Made by a program: the position numbers and the translations under genes | Assembly (NCBI GenBank): GCA_902792795.1 | Contig: CADBBB010000001.1 | Coordinates: 22,760 to 86,759, forward strand | Direction: 5' to 3' | Length of the DNA stretch: 64,000 bases | DNA from: an uncultured Spirochaetaceae bacterium | GTDB lineage: Bacteria; Spirochaetota; Spirochaetia; Treponematales; Treponemataceae | The notes under the pieces: model-generated | The model's database searches: none | The model's input: only the letters and a program-made list of their open reading frames with translations | Told to the model about the DNA's origin: nothing | Shown: piece by piece, positions 17,013 to 25,144 of the stretch | Numbering within the stretch: position 1 is the stretch's first letter | Layout of the letters: every line of letters begins with the position of its first letter

Positions 17013-18416
17013 TCACGGCTCGGGATTAAGATGCAACTTTAATTCCGAAATGACGTCCATCATCCAAATAGAGCCGCCGTCTTCATGAGTTTCACCATCT
17101 GATATTCTAACGGCAACTTCTCCCGCGCTTGGACGGGCATCTTTAGCTCCTCCAGCTAGTGTCGATAAAATTATCATCGAAACACTTGCATGATCCGCTG
17201 GTTTTTCCGCAAATCCTTTGTTTTTAAAGAATGACGCCATTTCTTCGCCGTTTATTGGTTGAACAAGGGTGTCGCTCCTACTGTAGTACAAATAAATGCG
17301 GTCGTTTTTGTTTGGAGTCCAGCCCTTTAAAAGAGAGACAGTGTCAAGCGCGGCCGAAAGCTTTTGAGAACTTGCGCTTGTCGTGTCTAGCAATTCGTCG
17401 GAAAAGGCGTCAGAAAGCTTTGGCATTCCCGCCTCTTTAATTTTTTTGTCAATTTCTTCTCTGGTGAATTTCTTGGACAAAAACCAATCGTTGATTTTTT
17501 CAGAAAGCTTTGGCTTAAAGGCCGTTGAATAGTTCAGTCCCAAAAATTTGTACATGTTATAGCTCAAGACTGGATAGACGACCACGGCGATGTCCCGCTC
17601 CTCGTCCTTGACGTCAAGGTAAGACATGTAAGTCTTGTTCAAGTCATAAGGGCCTGAACCTGCGTAAGTGGCGGCTATGTTTTCATCATATTCACCTTGG
17701 TCCACAAGCTTTTGGACAGCGACGGCAGTTTGGCCGCCTTGGGAATATCCAACGTTCAACAAATAGTCATCCCAAGTGTAGCCCTTTTCTTTCAACAATT
17801 CCTTAGCGACCTTTAGGGCCTCAAGGTTGGCGCGGGCGTTGTAGTCGCCTTCGCAGTAATATTGAACAGAGCCATTTGTTTCGCCAAAGCCGTAATAGTC
17901 GGCGGCGACAGTGATTATCTTGTGGTTTTCCACGCCTATATAAACCGGGTCCGGTCCAATCAAATCAACTTGCGCTTTTATTCCAAGCGCGGAAATTTCT
18001 TTTAAGCCTATCGCCTTGTTATCCTTTTCTTCCACTACGCCATAAGACGGACACTCATAGTTGGTCATAATCGTGTAATGGTTGTAGAGCATGATGCCGT
18101 CAGCCTTTTTGTCTTCTTGGTTGTAGATTGTTTTTGGAACGCAAATAATGCCGGAAAGCATCACGGGATAGCCGTAAGGGTCTTTGTAAGGATAAACAAA
18201 GCGCATTCCGACGATGGAAGAAATAGGATAAATCAGCTTTACATTTATGCCAGAAAAATCCTCATCCTGCTCAATGTCTGTGTAATTGTCATCTATGCGG
18301 GTGATTCTGGCCGGTCCCAGTACAGGGGCGGAACTGTCGTCTGAACAGGCGGCCGCAAAAATCGCCAATACAAGCGCCGCAAGAACGGCAAAACAATTGG
18401 TTTTAGTTTTATTCAT
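17013..18416 (-). CDS. Secreted alpha/beta-hydrolase lipoprotein (lipase/esterase-like)
   Basis: 467 aa with a lipoprotein signal (IFAAACSD, cysteine near residue 24). The catalytic core shows the nucleophile elbow GYSQGGQ, YYGFGETNGS before it, DTLVQP near the expected acidic residue and a C-terminal His region (ADHASVSM). This resembles secretory lipases/esterases acting outside the inner membrane; the substrate is unknown. Upstream is a 37-bp palindrome spanning the promoter, with its edge touching the GAGG ribosome-binding site, so tight regulation is likely. The neighbouring feo operon ends just upstream. Confidence 0.82.
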   Translation of the reverse strand: MNKTKTNCFAVLAALVLAIFAAACSDDSSAPVLGPARITRIDDNYTDIEQDEDFSGINVKLIYPISSIVGMRFVYPYKDPYGYPVMLSGIICVPKTIYNQEDKKADGIMLYNHYTIMTNYECPSYGVVEEKDNKAIGLKEISALGIKAQVDLIGPDPVYIGVENHKIITVAADYYGFGETNGSVQYYCEGDYNARANLEALKVAKELLKEKGYTWDDYLLNVGYSQGGQTAVAVQKLVDQGEYDENIAATYAGSGPYDLNKTYMSYLDVKDEERDIAVVVYPVLSYNMYKFLGLNYSTAFKPKLSEKINDWFLSKKFTREEIDKKIKEAGMPKLSDAFSDELLDTTSASSQKLSAALDTVSLLKGWTPNKNDRIYLYYSRSDTLVQPINGEEMASFFKNKGFAEKPADHASVSMIILSTLAGGAKDARPSAGEVAVRISDGETHEDGGSIWMMDVISELKLHLNPEP

Positions 18417-18423
18417 ATAAACC

Positions 18424-18460
18424 TCGCTTATGTCATTATAGGATATAACGACATAAGCGA
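18424..18460. promoter_or_regulatory. 37-bp near-perfect palindrome over the hydrolase promoter
   Basis: Arms TCGCTTATGTCATTATA (18424-18440) and TATAACGACATAAGCGA (18444-18460) pair at 16 of 17 positions around GGA. Minus-strand TTGACA (18463-18468) is followed after 17 bp by TATCCT (18440-18445), so the -10 lies at the palindrome centre. It could be an operator or an RNA hairpin reaching the SD. Confidence 0.8.
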
Positions 18461-18464
18461 TTTG

Positions 18465-18596
18465 TCAACGACACTTTTTGCAGTTCTCGCAGCCGCAGCC
18501 GCAAGAACTTTTTCCGTTAATTTTCTTTTTTACAAGGCTTAGAACGGCGGCCGCCACAACGACCGCCAAAATCAAGCCAACGATTATCGTTCCCAT
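18465..18596 (-). CDS. FeoB-associated Cys-rich membrane protein
   Basis: 43-aa protein: one N-terminal membrane helix (GTIIVGLILAVVVAAAVLSL), a basic linker and a cysteine-rich tail SCGCGCENCKKC. This is the layout of the small FeoB-associated proteins thought to help ferrous iron uptake. Its ATG follows the FeoB stop codon with no gap (TAA-ATG), so translation is coupled. Its stop codon overlaps the -35 box of the downstream hydrolase gene. Confidence 0.9.
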   Translation of the reverse strand: MGTIIVGLILAVVVAAAVLSLVKKKINGKSSCGCGCENCKKCR

Positions 18597-20978
18597 TTAC
18601 TTTGCCACGCTTGCGGAAAGCTTTGTAGCCTCGCTGTATTTTTTAAAGAAGAGCATGTAAATCATCGCCGCCAAAATCACGACAGACGCCGCAAGCCCCG
18701 CAACGTTGGCAGAACCGTTGACCGCGCCTCCGATTTGGTTTACCAACAATGCTACGGCGTAAGCAAAGCCGCACTGCCAGCCAATCGCGAACCAGGTCCA
18801 CTTGGCGCTGTTCATCTCGCGGCGAATCGCTCCGATTGCGGCAAAGCAGGGCGCGCACAAAAGGTTGAAGACCAAGAAAGAATATCCGGTCACGCCCGTA
18901 AAGGCTTGGGCCAGCGCTTGGTAAGCCGTCAAGTCGCCCGCGCCGTAAAGAATGCCCATCGTGCCCACGATGTTTTCTTTGGCCACCAAGCCGGTGATTG
19001 ACGCGACCGCCGCCTGCCAGTTGCCCCATCCAAGCGGACTGAAAATCCAGGCGATCGCTCCGCCAATCTTTGCAAGAATGGAAGAATCCAATTGGTCTTC
19101 GGCCAGCATGCCGAATCCTTCCTCTGTCCAGCCAAAGAACGATGTGAACCAAACGACGATTGTTGAAAGCAAAATGATTGTTCCCGCCTTTTTGATGAAT
19201 GACCAGCCGCGCTCCCACATGGAACGGAGGACGTTGCCCAGCGTGGGCAAGTGGTAGGCCGGAAGCTCCATGACAAACGGCGCCGGATTTCCCGCGAACA
19301 TCTTTGTCTTTTTAAGAATGATTCCCGAAATTACGATTGCCGCCATTCCGACAAAGTAGGCGCTTGTGGCGACCCATGCTGAACCGCCGAAAATCGCTCC
19401 GGCAATCATCGCGATAAAGGGCACCTTGGCGCCGCACGGAATGAATGTCGTTGTCATAATCGTCATTCGGCGGTCGCGCTCGTTCTCTATCGTGCGGCTT
19501 GCCATAATTCCAGGAACGCCGCAGCCTGTGCCGACCAGCATCGGGATGAACGACTTTCCTGACAAACCAAACTTGCGGAAAATGCGGTCAAGCACAAAGG
19601 CGATTCTGGCCATGTAGCCGCACGCTTCCAAGAAAGCGAGCAACAGGAACAAAACTAGCATTTGCGGAACAAAGCCAAGCACCGCGCCGACGCCGGCCAC
19701 GATTCCGTCAAGAATAAGGCCGCTAAGCCATTCGGCGCATTCCGCTTTTTCCAAAAGCGATCCTACCAAAACAGGAACGCCGGGAACCCATATTCCGTAG
19801 TCGGCGGGATCCGGGCCTTCCTCTCCATACTTGTCGGCCAATGCCTGCGCTTCGGCGGCCGCTTCTTCCGTAATCTCTATGGGCTCGGAAGGCTCAAGCG
19901 TTTCTTCGTCGACAACAATGTAAGAAGACTCGCCAGCCTCCATCGCTTCCAAAATCGCGCTCGTGTCGCCGTATTCTTCGGCGGCCGCTTCGTAGGCGCT
20001 TGTTCCAATTCCAAACAAATGCCAGCCGTCGCCAAACAAGCCGTCGTTAGCCCAGTCGGTCGCCGCGGCTCCAACGCCCACCATAGAAATCCAATAAACA
20101 AAGAACATGATGGCGGCGAATATGGGCAAGCCCAGCCAGCGGTTGGTGACCACGCGGTCAATCTTGTCTGAATTGCTGAACTTTCCAATGTCGCGCTTTT
20201 TATAGCTGGACTTTAAAATTCCCGCGATGTAAATGTAACGCTCGTTTGTGATTATGCTTTCCGCGTCGTCGTCCAATTCCTTTTCGGCGGCCTTTATGTC
20301 GCCCTCGATATGTTCTAGCGTTGTCGCGTCAATTTTAAGGGATTCCATAACCTTGTCGTCGCGCTCAAAAATCTTAATCGCGTACCAACGCTGCTGCTCT
20401 TCCGGCAAATCGTGGACAATCGCTTCCTCAATATGCGCGAGCGCGTGCTCGACAGGGCCGCTGAACGAATGCTGCGGAACGGTCTTTGTTTCCTGAGCGG
20501 CCTTAATCGCTTCTTCCGCCGCGTCCATAACGCCGTCGCCCTTGAGCGCGGAAATCTCGACAATCTTGCAGCCAAGCTGGCGCGAAAGTTCGGGAACGTC
20601 AATTTTGTCTCCGGCCTTTTTTACCAAGTCCATCATGTTGAGCGCCACGACCACCGGGATTCCAAGCTCCACAAGCTGGGTGGTAAGATACAAGTTGCGC
20701 TCAAGGTTGGTCGCGTCGACAATGTTCAAAATAGCGTCGGGCCGCTCGCCGACCAAATAGTTGCGCGCGACGACTTCTTCCAACGTGTACGGAGAAAGCG
20801 AATAAATGCCGGGCAAGTCGGTGATGGTGACGCCGTCGTGTTTTTTTAGCTTTCCTTCTTTTTTTTCTACGGTCACTCCCGGCCAGTTTCCTACAAATTG
20901 GTTGGAACCGGTGAGGGCGTTAAAAAGAGTTGTCTTTCCCGCGTTGGGGTTTCCTGCAAGAGCTATTTTTATATCCAT
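18597..20978 (-). CDS. feoB: Ferrous iron transport protein B
   Basis: 793-aa inner-membrane Fe(II) transporter. The N-terminal G domain has G1 GNPNAGKTT, the switch region FVGNWPGVTVEKK, G3 DLPGIYSLSPY and G4 NMMD. The membrane part has the two gate repeats (GCGVPGIMASRTIENERDRR and the later CAPCFAAIGAIRREM). Unusual is a long acidic insert of about 90 residues between the first membrane helices (YGDTSAILEAMEAGESS to GEEGPDPADYGIW). I chose ATG 20978, one base after the feoA stop, over an in-frame TTG at 20987. Confidence 0.96.
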   Translation of the reverse strand: MDIKIALAGNPNAGKTTLFNALTGSNQFVGNWPGVTVEKKEGKLKKHDGVTITDLPGIYSLSPYTLEEVVARNYLVGERPDAILNIVDATNLERNLYLTTQLVELGIPVVVALNMMDLVKKAGDKIDVPELSRQLGCKIVEISALKGDGVMDAAEEAIKAAQETKTVPQHSFSGPVEHALAHIEEAIVHDLPEEQQRWYAIKIFERDDKVMESLKIDATTLEHIEGDIKAAEKELDDDAESIITNERYIYIAGILKSSYKKRDIGKFSNSDKIDRVVTNRWLGLPIFAAIMFFVYWISMVGVGAAATDWANDGLFGDGWHLFGIGTSAYEAAAEEYGDTSAILEAMEAGESSYIVVDEETLEPSEPIEITEEAAAEAQALADKYGEEGPDPADYGIWVPGVPVLVGSLLEKAECAEWLSGLILDGIVAGVGAVLGFVPQMLVLFLLLAFLEACGYMARIAFVLDRIFRKFGLSGKSFIPMLVGTGCGVPGIMASRTIENERDRRMTIMTTTFIPCGAKVPFIAMIAGAIFGGSAWVATSAYFVGMAAIVISGIILKKTKMFAGNPAPFVMELPAYHLPTLGNVLRSMWERGWSFIKKAGTIILLSTIVVWFTSFFGWTEEGFGMLAEDQLDSSILAKIGGAIAWIFSPLGWGNWQAAVASITGLVAKENIVGTMGILYGAGDLTAYQALAQAFTGVTGYSFLVFNLLCAPCFAAIGAIRREMNSAKWTWFAIGWQCGFAYAVALLVNQIGGAVNGSANVAGLAASVVILAAMIYMLFFKKYSEATKLSASVAK

Positions 20979-20979
20979 T

Positions 20980-21201
20980 TTATTCAACCTCTATCATTTC
21001 AGCGTCAACTTTCCGCAAGGAAAGCTCGTAATTGCGCACCGTCACTTCTATCGGGTCGCCAAGAGGCGCCACCTTGCGAACAAAAATTTCCACGCCTTTT
21101 GTAACGCCCATGTCCATAATGCGGCGCTTGACCGCTCCTTCGCCGTTTAGCTTCACAACCTTGACCGTGTCGCCGACTTTAACGTCGCGCAAAGTTTTCA
21201 T
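20980..21201 (-). CDS. feoA: FeoA domain protein (second copy)
   Basis: 73-aa SH3-like FeoA protein (MKTLRDVKVGDTVKVVKLN ... RRIMDMGVTKGVEIFVRKVA), which supports FeoB activity. ATG 21201 is preceded by GGAGG; the longer TTG start would lie inside that ribosome-binding site. One base separates it from feoB. Confidence 0.93.
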   Translation of the reverse strand: MKTLRDVKVGDTVKVVKLNGEGAVKRRIMDMGVTKGVEIFVRKVAPLGDPIEVTVRNYELSLRKVDAEMIEVE

Positions 21202-21226
21202 ATATTCCTCCAAATTTTTGACAAGA

Positions 21227-21439
21227 TTAAATCATTATGCGGCGCGCCATGTCTTCGTTGATGGCCACGCGCGATTCCTTTACGCGGACAATGACGTTGC
21301 CCGCCAACGAATTTACGACAGTCACTGTTCCGCCAATTGTAAAGCCAAGCTCTTCCAAATGGCGCTTGATCTCGTCGCTTCCGCCGATTTTTTTTATGAT
21401 TTGGTCTTTTCCTGTTTCCGCAAGAACTAAGGGCATCAT
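21227..21439 (-). CDS. feoA: FeoA domain protein (first copy)
   Basis: 70-aa FeoA paralogue, first gene of the iron operon (GGSDEIKRHLEELGFTIGGT, NSLAGNVIVRVKESRVAIN). Tandem FeoA proteins before FeoB are common in anaerobes. It starts at ATG 21439 or at ATG 21436, the next codon. The promoter upstream has a palindrome in its spacer. Confidence 0.92.
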   Translation of the reverse strand: MMPLVLAETGKDQIIKKIGGSDEIKRHLEELGFTIGGTVTVVNSLAGNVIVRVKESRVAINEDMARRIMI

Positions 21440-21467
21440 AATTGGCTCCAGAGTATTAGTTACAATT

Positions 21468-21496
21468 ATAATATATTAGATTATGCTAACTGTCAA
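21468..21496 (-). promoter_or_regulatory. feo operon promoter with TTAG-N6-CTAA operator
   Basis: Minus-strand TTGACA (21491-21496), 17-bp spacer, TATTAT (21468-21473). The spacer is nearly filled by TTAGATTATGCTAA (21476-21489), an inverted repeat of TTAG/CTAA. DtxR-family metal regulators recognise related sequences; iron control is inference. Confidence 0.65.
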
Positions 21497-21525
21497 TAGG
21501 TTTGAGCAATTTTTTAGATTGAATT

Positions 21526-21969
21526 TTACAATTCCTTTTGCAAATAAATCATGTCCACAAGACGGACGCCGGCCTCGACAATCGGATGGTCGTAGTTGTC
21601 GGTAAAAAAATTCTTTACGACATGATGCCGCTTGAATCCGCATTTTTCGTAAAAGGGAATCGTAAGCGGGCTGTCTCCCGTTCCGACTTGCAGGGCGTCA
21701 TAGCCATTATGAAATTTTTCTTCCAAAAATTCAATCAGTTTTTTGCCGTATCCCTTTCCCTGGCTTTTGGGAACGGTGGCGATGTTCTTTATTTCAAGAA
21801 CGCCCCCGCCTTCGTCGGTGACAACGCACTCGGCCTTTATTCCGCCGTCGTCAAGAACGAACATTCGCCCGCGCTCAAGGTAGCGGTCAACCATGTCCTC
21901 TTGCTCGTCGGCAAGAAGAAGCAAGTCGAGAAAATCTTTTTTGTTTGTCTTTATTTCTCTAAATTCCAT
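21526..21969 (-). CDS. GNAT family N-acetyltransferase
   Basis: 147-aa single-domain GNAT acetyltransferase. The acetyl-CoA-binding motif A is ATVPKSQGKGYGKKLIEFLE (Q/RxxGxG/A type), and YEKCGFKRHH is the usual C-terminal motif. The substrate is unknown. The start overlaps the end of the ABC-F gene by 19 bp, so it is translated from the same message. Pairing with an ABC-F protein hints at an antibiotic- or translation-stress unit, but this is inference. Confidence 0.88.
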   Translation of the reverse strand: MEFREIKTNKKDFLDLLLLADEQEDMVDRYLERGRMFVLDDGGIKAECVVTDEGGGVLEIKNIATVPKSQGKGYGKKLIEFLEEKFHNGYDALQVGTGDSPLTIPFYEKCGFKRHHVVKNFFTDNYDHPIVEAGVRLVDMIYLQKEL

Positions 21970-23510
21970 TTTATTTCTCCAATGTTTTCATTCCGTTCCG
22001 CGACAAGATTTTCGTTGGCGATTTTTTGCAAAAAGGCCTTGTCGTGGCTCACCACAATCATCGCGCAATCCAAAGCGGCGAGCGCGTTTTCCAAAGCCAC
22101 AACGCTTGTGATGTCCATGTGGTTGGTCGGCTCGTCCAAAACCAAAAGCGAAAGCGGCTTTTGGACCGCAAGCGCTATCATCAATTTGCGCAGTTCGCCG
22201 GGGCTCAAATTGTCGCCGCGCTTCAATCCCTCCAAACGCTCCGGCTCGCTTCCAAGCCTGTAAAGCGTCGAAAGAACCTCGCCGCGCTCGCTTTCTTCCA
22301 AGCCGTCCAGCTCGTTAAAAATCGCGTCCCTTTGCGCGTCGGAAATTTCCTGCGGCAAGTAAAGAACCTCGTTGGCTCGCCCCGCCTTTTCCAAGAGCGA
22401 AATCACGTGGCGGACAAAAAGCGATTTTCCGGCGCCGTTCTCACCGGTCAGCGCGATTTTCGTTCCGCGCTTTATTTCCATGCGCTTAATTTTCAGCTTG
22501 TAGGAACCGGCTTGCAACATAGTTTCGTCTACGGCGAGCGGCTTGGAATAGTCGCTTTGGCTTAGCGCGAATCCTTCCTTGCGGCGCAGCGCTTTTTTTA
22601 CGCTGTCGCGCTCGCTTTCGGTTTGGCGGATTTGCGTTTCAAGCCTGGCCTTTGCGTCTCCGGTGGAACGGTCCTTTCCAAGAATTCGCGCCGTGTCGAT
22701 TTTCCTTTGCGCGTCGTGGTCGCGCGGGTCGATCGTTTTTTTGGAAAGGCGCGCCTTGGCCTTTTGGTTTTGCGCTTCAAGCGCGGCGCTCCTTCCGCGC
22801 TCGGCCGCAGCCTTTGCGTTAAGCCGCTCCCATTCGCCGCGAGACTGGTCGGCGCCGCTTTGCCGCAATTCCAACGCCTTTGTAAGGCCGCACGGATAAG
22901 AGTCATAGACAACGCAATCCCGGCCTCCCGCAAAGGCAACGGCTTCGTTGTAAAGGTAAACCGTCCGCGCGCAAAGACTGTCGGCAAAAGCGCGGTCGTG
23001 GCTTACGATGATTCCCGTTCCGGAAAAATCGCCTAGCGCCTCGCAAATCATTCGCGCGGTCTTTGCGTCAAGGTGGTTGGTCGGCTCGTCCAGCAACAAA
23101 ACGGCGGGGCGCTCGGCTAAAGCGCAGGCGATTTGAATGCGCTTTTTTTCGCCGCCCGACAAAGTTTCGTAGCGCTCAAGCATTTCCTCGGTCACGCAGA
23201 GGCGCGAAAAAAATTTGCGCGCCTCGTTGTCGTCCGACCAAAAGGCCGCGTAAAGATTTTCGGGCGGCTCCGCGGTTTCTTGCGCGCAGTAAACCACGTC
23301 CTTTTCCGCGTTTCCATTCCCGCCGCAAGAAATTTTTCCGTCGTCAGGAGCGAGAATCCCTGCAATAAGTTTTAGCAGCGTGCTCTTTCCGCAGCCGTTG
23401 CTTCCCGCAACGCAAGTCCAACCTTCCGCAATTTGAATGGTAAAATCTTCGAACAAATTTGCGTTTGACTCAGGATAAGAGAAGTTAAGTTTTGTGATTT
23501 GAATTGACAT
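21951..23510 (-). CDS. ABC-F family ATPase (ribosome-associated or antibiotic-protection type)
   Basis: 519-aa soluble protein with two ABC domains and no membrane segment. Domain 1: Walker A GSNGCGKST, signature LSGGEKKRIQIA, Walker B LLLDEPTNHLD. Domain 2: GENGAGKS, LSPGELRKLMIA, VLDEPTNHMD. A basic linker of about 100 residues separates them, as in ABC-F proteins that bind the ribosomal E site. It may protect ribosomes from drugs or act as a translation factor; the sequence alone does not decide. ATG 23510 has SD GGAGG. An unusually long leader precedes it. Confidence 0.9.
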   Translation of the reverse strand: MSIQITKLNFSYPESNANLFEDFTIQIAEGWTCVAGSNGCGKSTLLKLIAGILAPDDGKISCGGNGNAEKDVVYCAQETAEPPENLYAAFWSDDNEARKFFSRLCVTEEMLERYETLSGGEKKRIQIACALAERPAVLLLDEPTNHLDAKTARMICEALGDFSGTGIIVSHDRAFADSLCARTVYLYNEAVAFAGGRDCVVYDSYPCGLTKALELRQSGADQSRGEWERLNAKAAAERGRSAALEAQNQKAKARLSKKTIDPRDHDAQRKIDTARILGKDRSTGDAKARLETQIRQTESERDSVKKALRRKEGFALSQSDYSKPLAVDETMLQAGSYKLKIKRMEIKRGTKIALTGENGAGKSLFVRHVISLLEKAGRANEVLYLPQEISDAQRDAIFNELDGLEESERGEVLSTLYRLGSEPERLEGLKRGDNLSPGELRKLMIALAVQKPLSLLVLDEPTNHMDITSVVALENALAALDCAMIVVSHDKAFLQKIANENLVAERNENIGEIKWNLEK

Positions 23511-23712
23511 TTTGGCCTCCAAAAAATAGAAGCCAGCCACAGAAAGCGGACGCCCGGCCGACAAAAATAACTGCAACTGACTTCCAAAAATCGCCCCGCG
23601 CCCTTCGCGCCAAGCGTTTTTTTTAACGGAAATCAGAATTACAGTATCATCGGCAGCGTGTCTCCTAAATGAAAAGATAAGTTATATTATAAAGATTTTG
23701 GAAAAGTGTCAA
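23511..23712 (-). promoter_or_regulatory. ABC-F promoter and long leader with tiny uORF and attenuator-like hairpin
   Basis: Minus-strand TTGACA (23707-23712) with TAATAT after 17 bp (TATAAT after 15). The leader contains AGGAG (23662-23666) and a three-codon ORF M-I-L-stop (23639-23650). Near its end arms GAAGTCAG and CTGGCTTC (23577-23584 and 23529-23536, one G-U pair) are followed by TATTTTTT just before the ABC-F SD. Drug-induced attenuation is plausible but unproven. Confidence 0.5.
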
Positions 23713-23725
23713 TTGGGGGGAAAAC

Positions 23726-24412
23726 TTACCTAAACATCCGCTCCCATTCTTCGTCGCTCAAATCGCAATAGTGAATGTCTTTTTCAAAGCGGACATGGTT
23801 GAGGGAGGGGAGGCAAAAGACGGCGGCCACTTTTTGCAAGTCATGCTCGCCAAGATTGTTTCCGTGGTAAATTGTGTACAAACCTGTGTCCTCGTGATAA
23901 ACGACACGGCCGCGAGGAATTGAAAAGTATTCCTCGCGCAATTTTGGCGGAAGGACTTTCAACTGCGTCGAACCCTTGCTAAACTCTTCCCAATATTCCG
24001 CGTGGTCTTTTGTGCCTGTAATCGCCTTGTCGTAGCGCGCGCCTTCTGCCAAAGGAACCGCATGAACAAAAAGCGGCAAGCCATAATAAAACCAAAAGAT
24101 TCCGACACGCGGCTTTTCTTCCGTAAGATAGTCGTCAACCGCATACAAAAATTCCTGAATTTTGGAATCGTCATAGTAGCAATCCGCGTCGCTTTTTAAT
24201 ATTTTGGAATTGACAATATGCGGAAAAGCGATTGACGCGCAAGAACAAAGCGCCTGCCCCTTGCGCCAGTCTGGATGCTTTTTCCGCTCCTGTTCCGAAA
24301 ACAAAACAAGCGCGTCAAGCAATTCCTTTCGTATCGCGCTTTCCTTGTAAAGCATTTTCATAACCTCCGCGACGGCTTTCTTTTCTTCGTCAGCGCTCTC
24401 AACAACATTCAT
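23726..24412 (-). CDS. Unknown 228-aa protein of the palindrome regulon
   Basis: No family recognised. The protein is soluble and acidic, with a helical N-terminus (EEKKAVAEVMKMLYKESAIR) and aromatic-rich centre (VGIFWFYYGLPLFVHAVPLA). The C-terminal half reads SIPRGRVVYHEDTGLYTIYH. ATG 24412 begins 6 nt after a TATTGT -10 (24419-24424), giving an almost leaderless mRNA. The shared palindrome lies 11 bp upstream of that -10. The in-frame ORF extends to 24442 but would cross the promoter. It is divergent from the 190-aa gene at 24548. Confidence 0.75.
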   Translation of the reverse strand: MNVVESADEEKKAVAEVMKMLYKESAIRKELLDALVLFSEQERKKHPDWRKGQALCSCASIAFPHIVNSKILKSDADCYYDDSKIQEFLYAVDDYLTEEKPRVGIFWFYYGLPLFVHAVPLAEGARYDKAITGTKDHAEYWEEFSKGSTQLKVLPPKLREEYFSIPRGRVVYHEDTGLYTIYHGNNLGEHDLQKVAAVFCLPSLNHVRFEKDIHYCDLSDEEWERMFR

Positions 24413-24435
24413 ACATATACAATACCACACTTGCT

Positions 24436-24452
24436 CTATCATATCGTGATAG
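24436..24452. promoter_or_regulatory. Palindromic operator a (CTATCA-N5-TGATAG)
   Basis: CTATCA-TATCG-TGATAG, flanked by T and A. It serves the minus-strand gene 23726-24412, 11 bp upstream of its -10. One of six matching sites. Confidence 0.85.
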
Positions 24453-24490
24453 ATTAGAATGTAAAATTTGCAAAAAAAATAATTTTCACT

Positions 24491-24507
24491 CTATCACAAA
24501 ATGATAG
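24491..24507. promoter_or_regulatory. Palindromic operator b with promoter
   Basis: CTATCA-CAAAA-TGATAG, 10 bp upstream of TATAAT (24518-24523) of the 190-aa gene. No TTGACA-like -35 is present; the palindrome occupies that position. Confidence 0.85.
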
Positions 24508-24547
24508 ACCGCAATGCTATAATGGCGACATAACGCAGGAGGAAAAT

Positions 24548-25120
24548 ATGAGACTGTCGGAAAAAGAGCGAAAAGCGATTGAGGCAAAATTGGAAAAACG
24601 TCGCGAAAAGCTGAACAAAAATTTTAAGTGGACGCCCGAAAACACGCAAAAAATCATCGACCTAAACAACGCGCTTTATGGCCTCTACCGCGCGGCCTAC
24701 GATGAAATTGTCCGACTTGACGGCGAATACAAAAAGCGCTTCGCCGCCGGAGACAACAACTACAAGAACTACACGCTTGAACTTGAAATGTGGTATGTCG
24801 CGCCCGACGGCCTTAGCGAAGAAGAGGAAGATTTGTGGAACGACCTTGAGGAACACACAATTTTTTGGGGCCCTTCCTTTATTGTCCGAGGCGAAAACGG
24901 AACAAGCGAAATCAAGCCGTTCGAAGAGCAAATGCTAATCGACGACAAATCCTGGAACGAATACCCCTTCAACACAAGAGCGTTGGACGGAATTTACATC
25001 CACTATTTTATGCACGACATCTTCAACCACAACAACACCTACTCGCTGGAAGACGCGGTAAAGATGAAGCCGGAAGATTTCTTTTGGCAAATCAAAGTCT
25101 GCCACGAGCATTGGGGTTGA
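24548..25120 (+). CDS. Unknown 190-aa protein, paralogue of the 25145-25720 product
   Basis: No known family recognised. Charged N-terminus (EKERKAIEAKLEKRREKL), then FKWTPENTQKIIDLNNALY, NNYKNYTLELEMWY, an acidic middle and a C-terminal IHYFMHDIFNHNNTYSLEDA. The gene at 25145 shares this layout and several aligned motifs (FQWT..., YYENYS..., TYTLDDI). It has SD AGGAGG and promoter b. Base composition matches the host chromosome, unlike the AT-rich block that follows. Confidence 0.8.
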   Translation: MRLSEKERKAIEAKLEKRREKLNKNFKWTPENTQKIIDLNNALYGLYRAAYDEIVRLDGEYKKRFAAGDNNYKNYTLELEMWYVAPDGLSEEEEDLWNDLEEHTIFWGPSFIVRGENGTSEIKPFEEQMLIDDKSWNEYPFNTRALDGIYIHYFMHDIFNHNNTYSLEDAVKMKPEDFFWQIKVCHEHWG

Positions 25121-25144
25121 TTTTTTACCCCGCGTTCACCCACC

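Noticed and set aside
20992..21008. CTATCATTTCA near feoA as a seventh palindrome site
   Set aside because: Only one half matches; the TGATAG half is absent and it lies inside coding sequence.
21538..22263. Plus-strand ORF of 241 codons opposite the GNAT and ABC-F genes
   Set aside because: Crosses two real genes on the other strand; no SD and no family.
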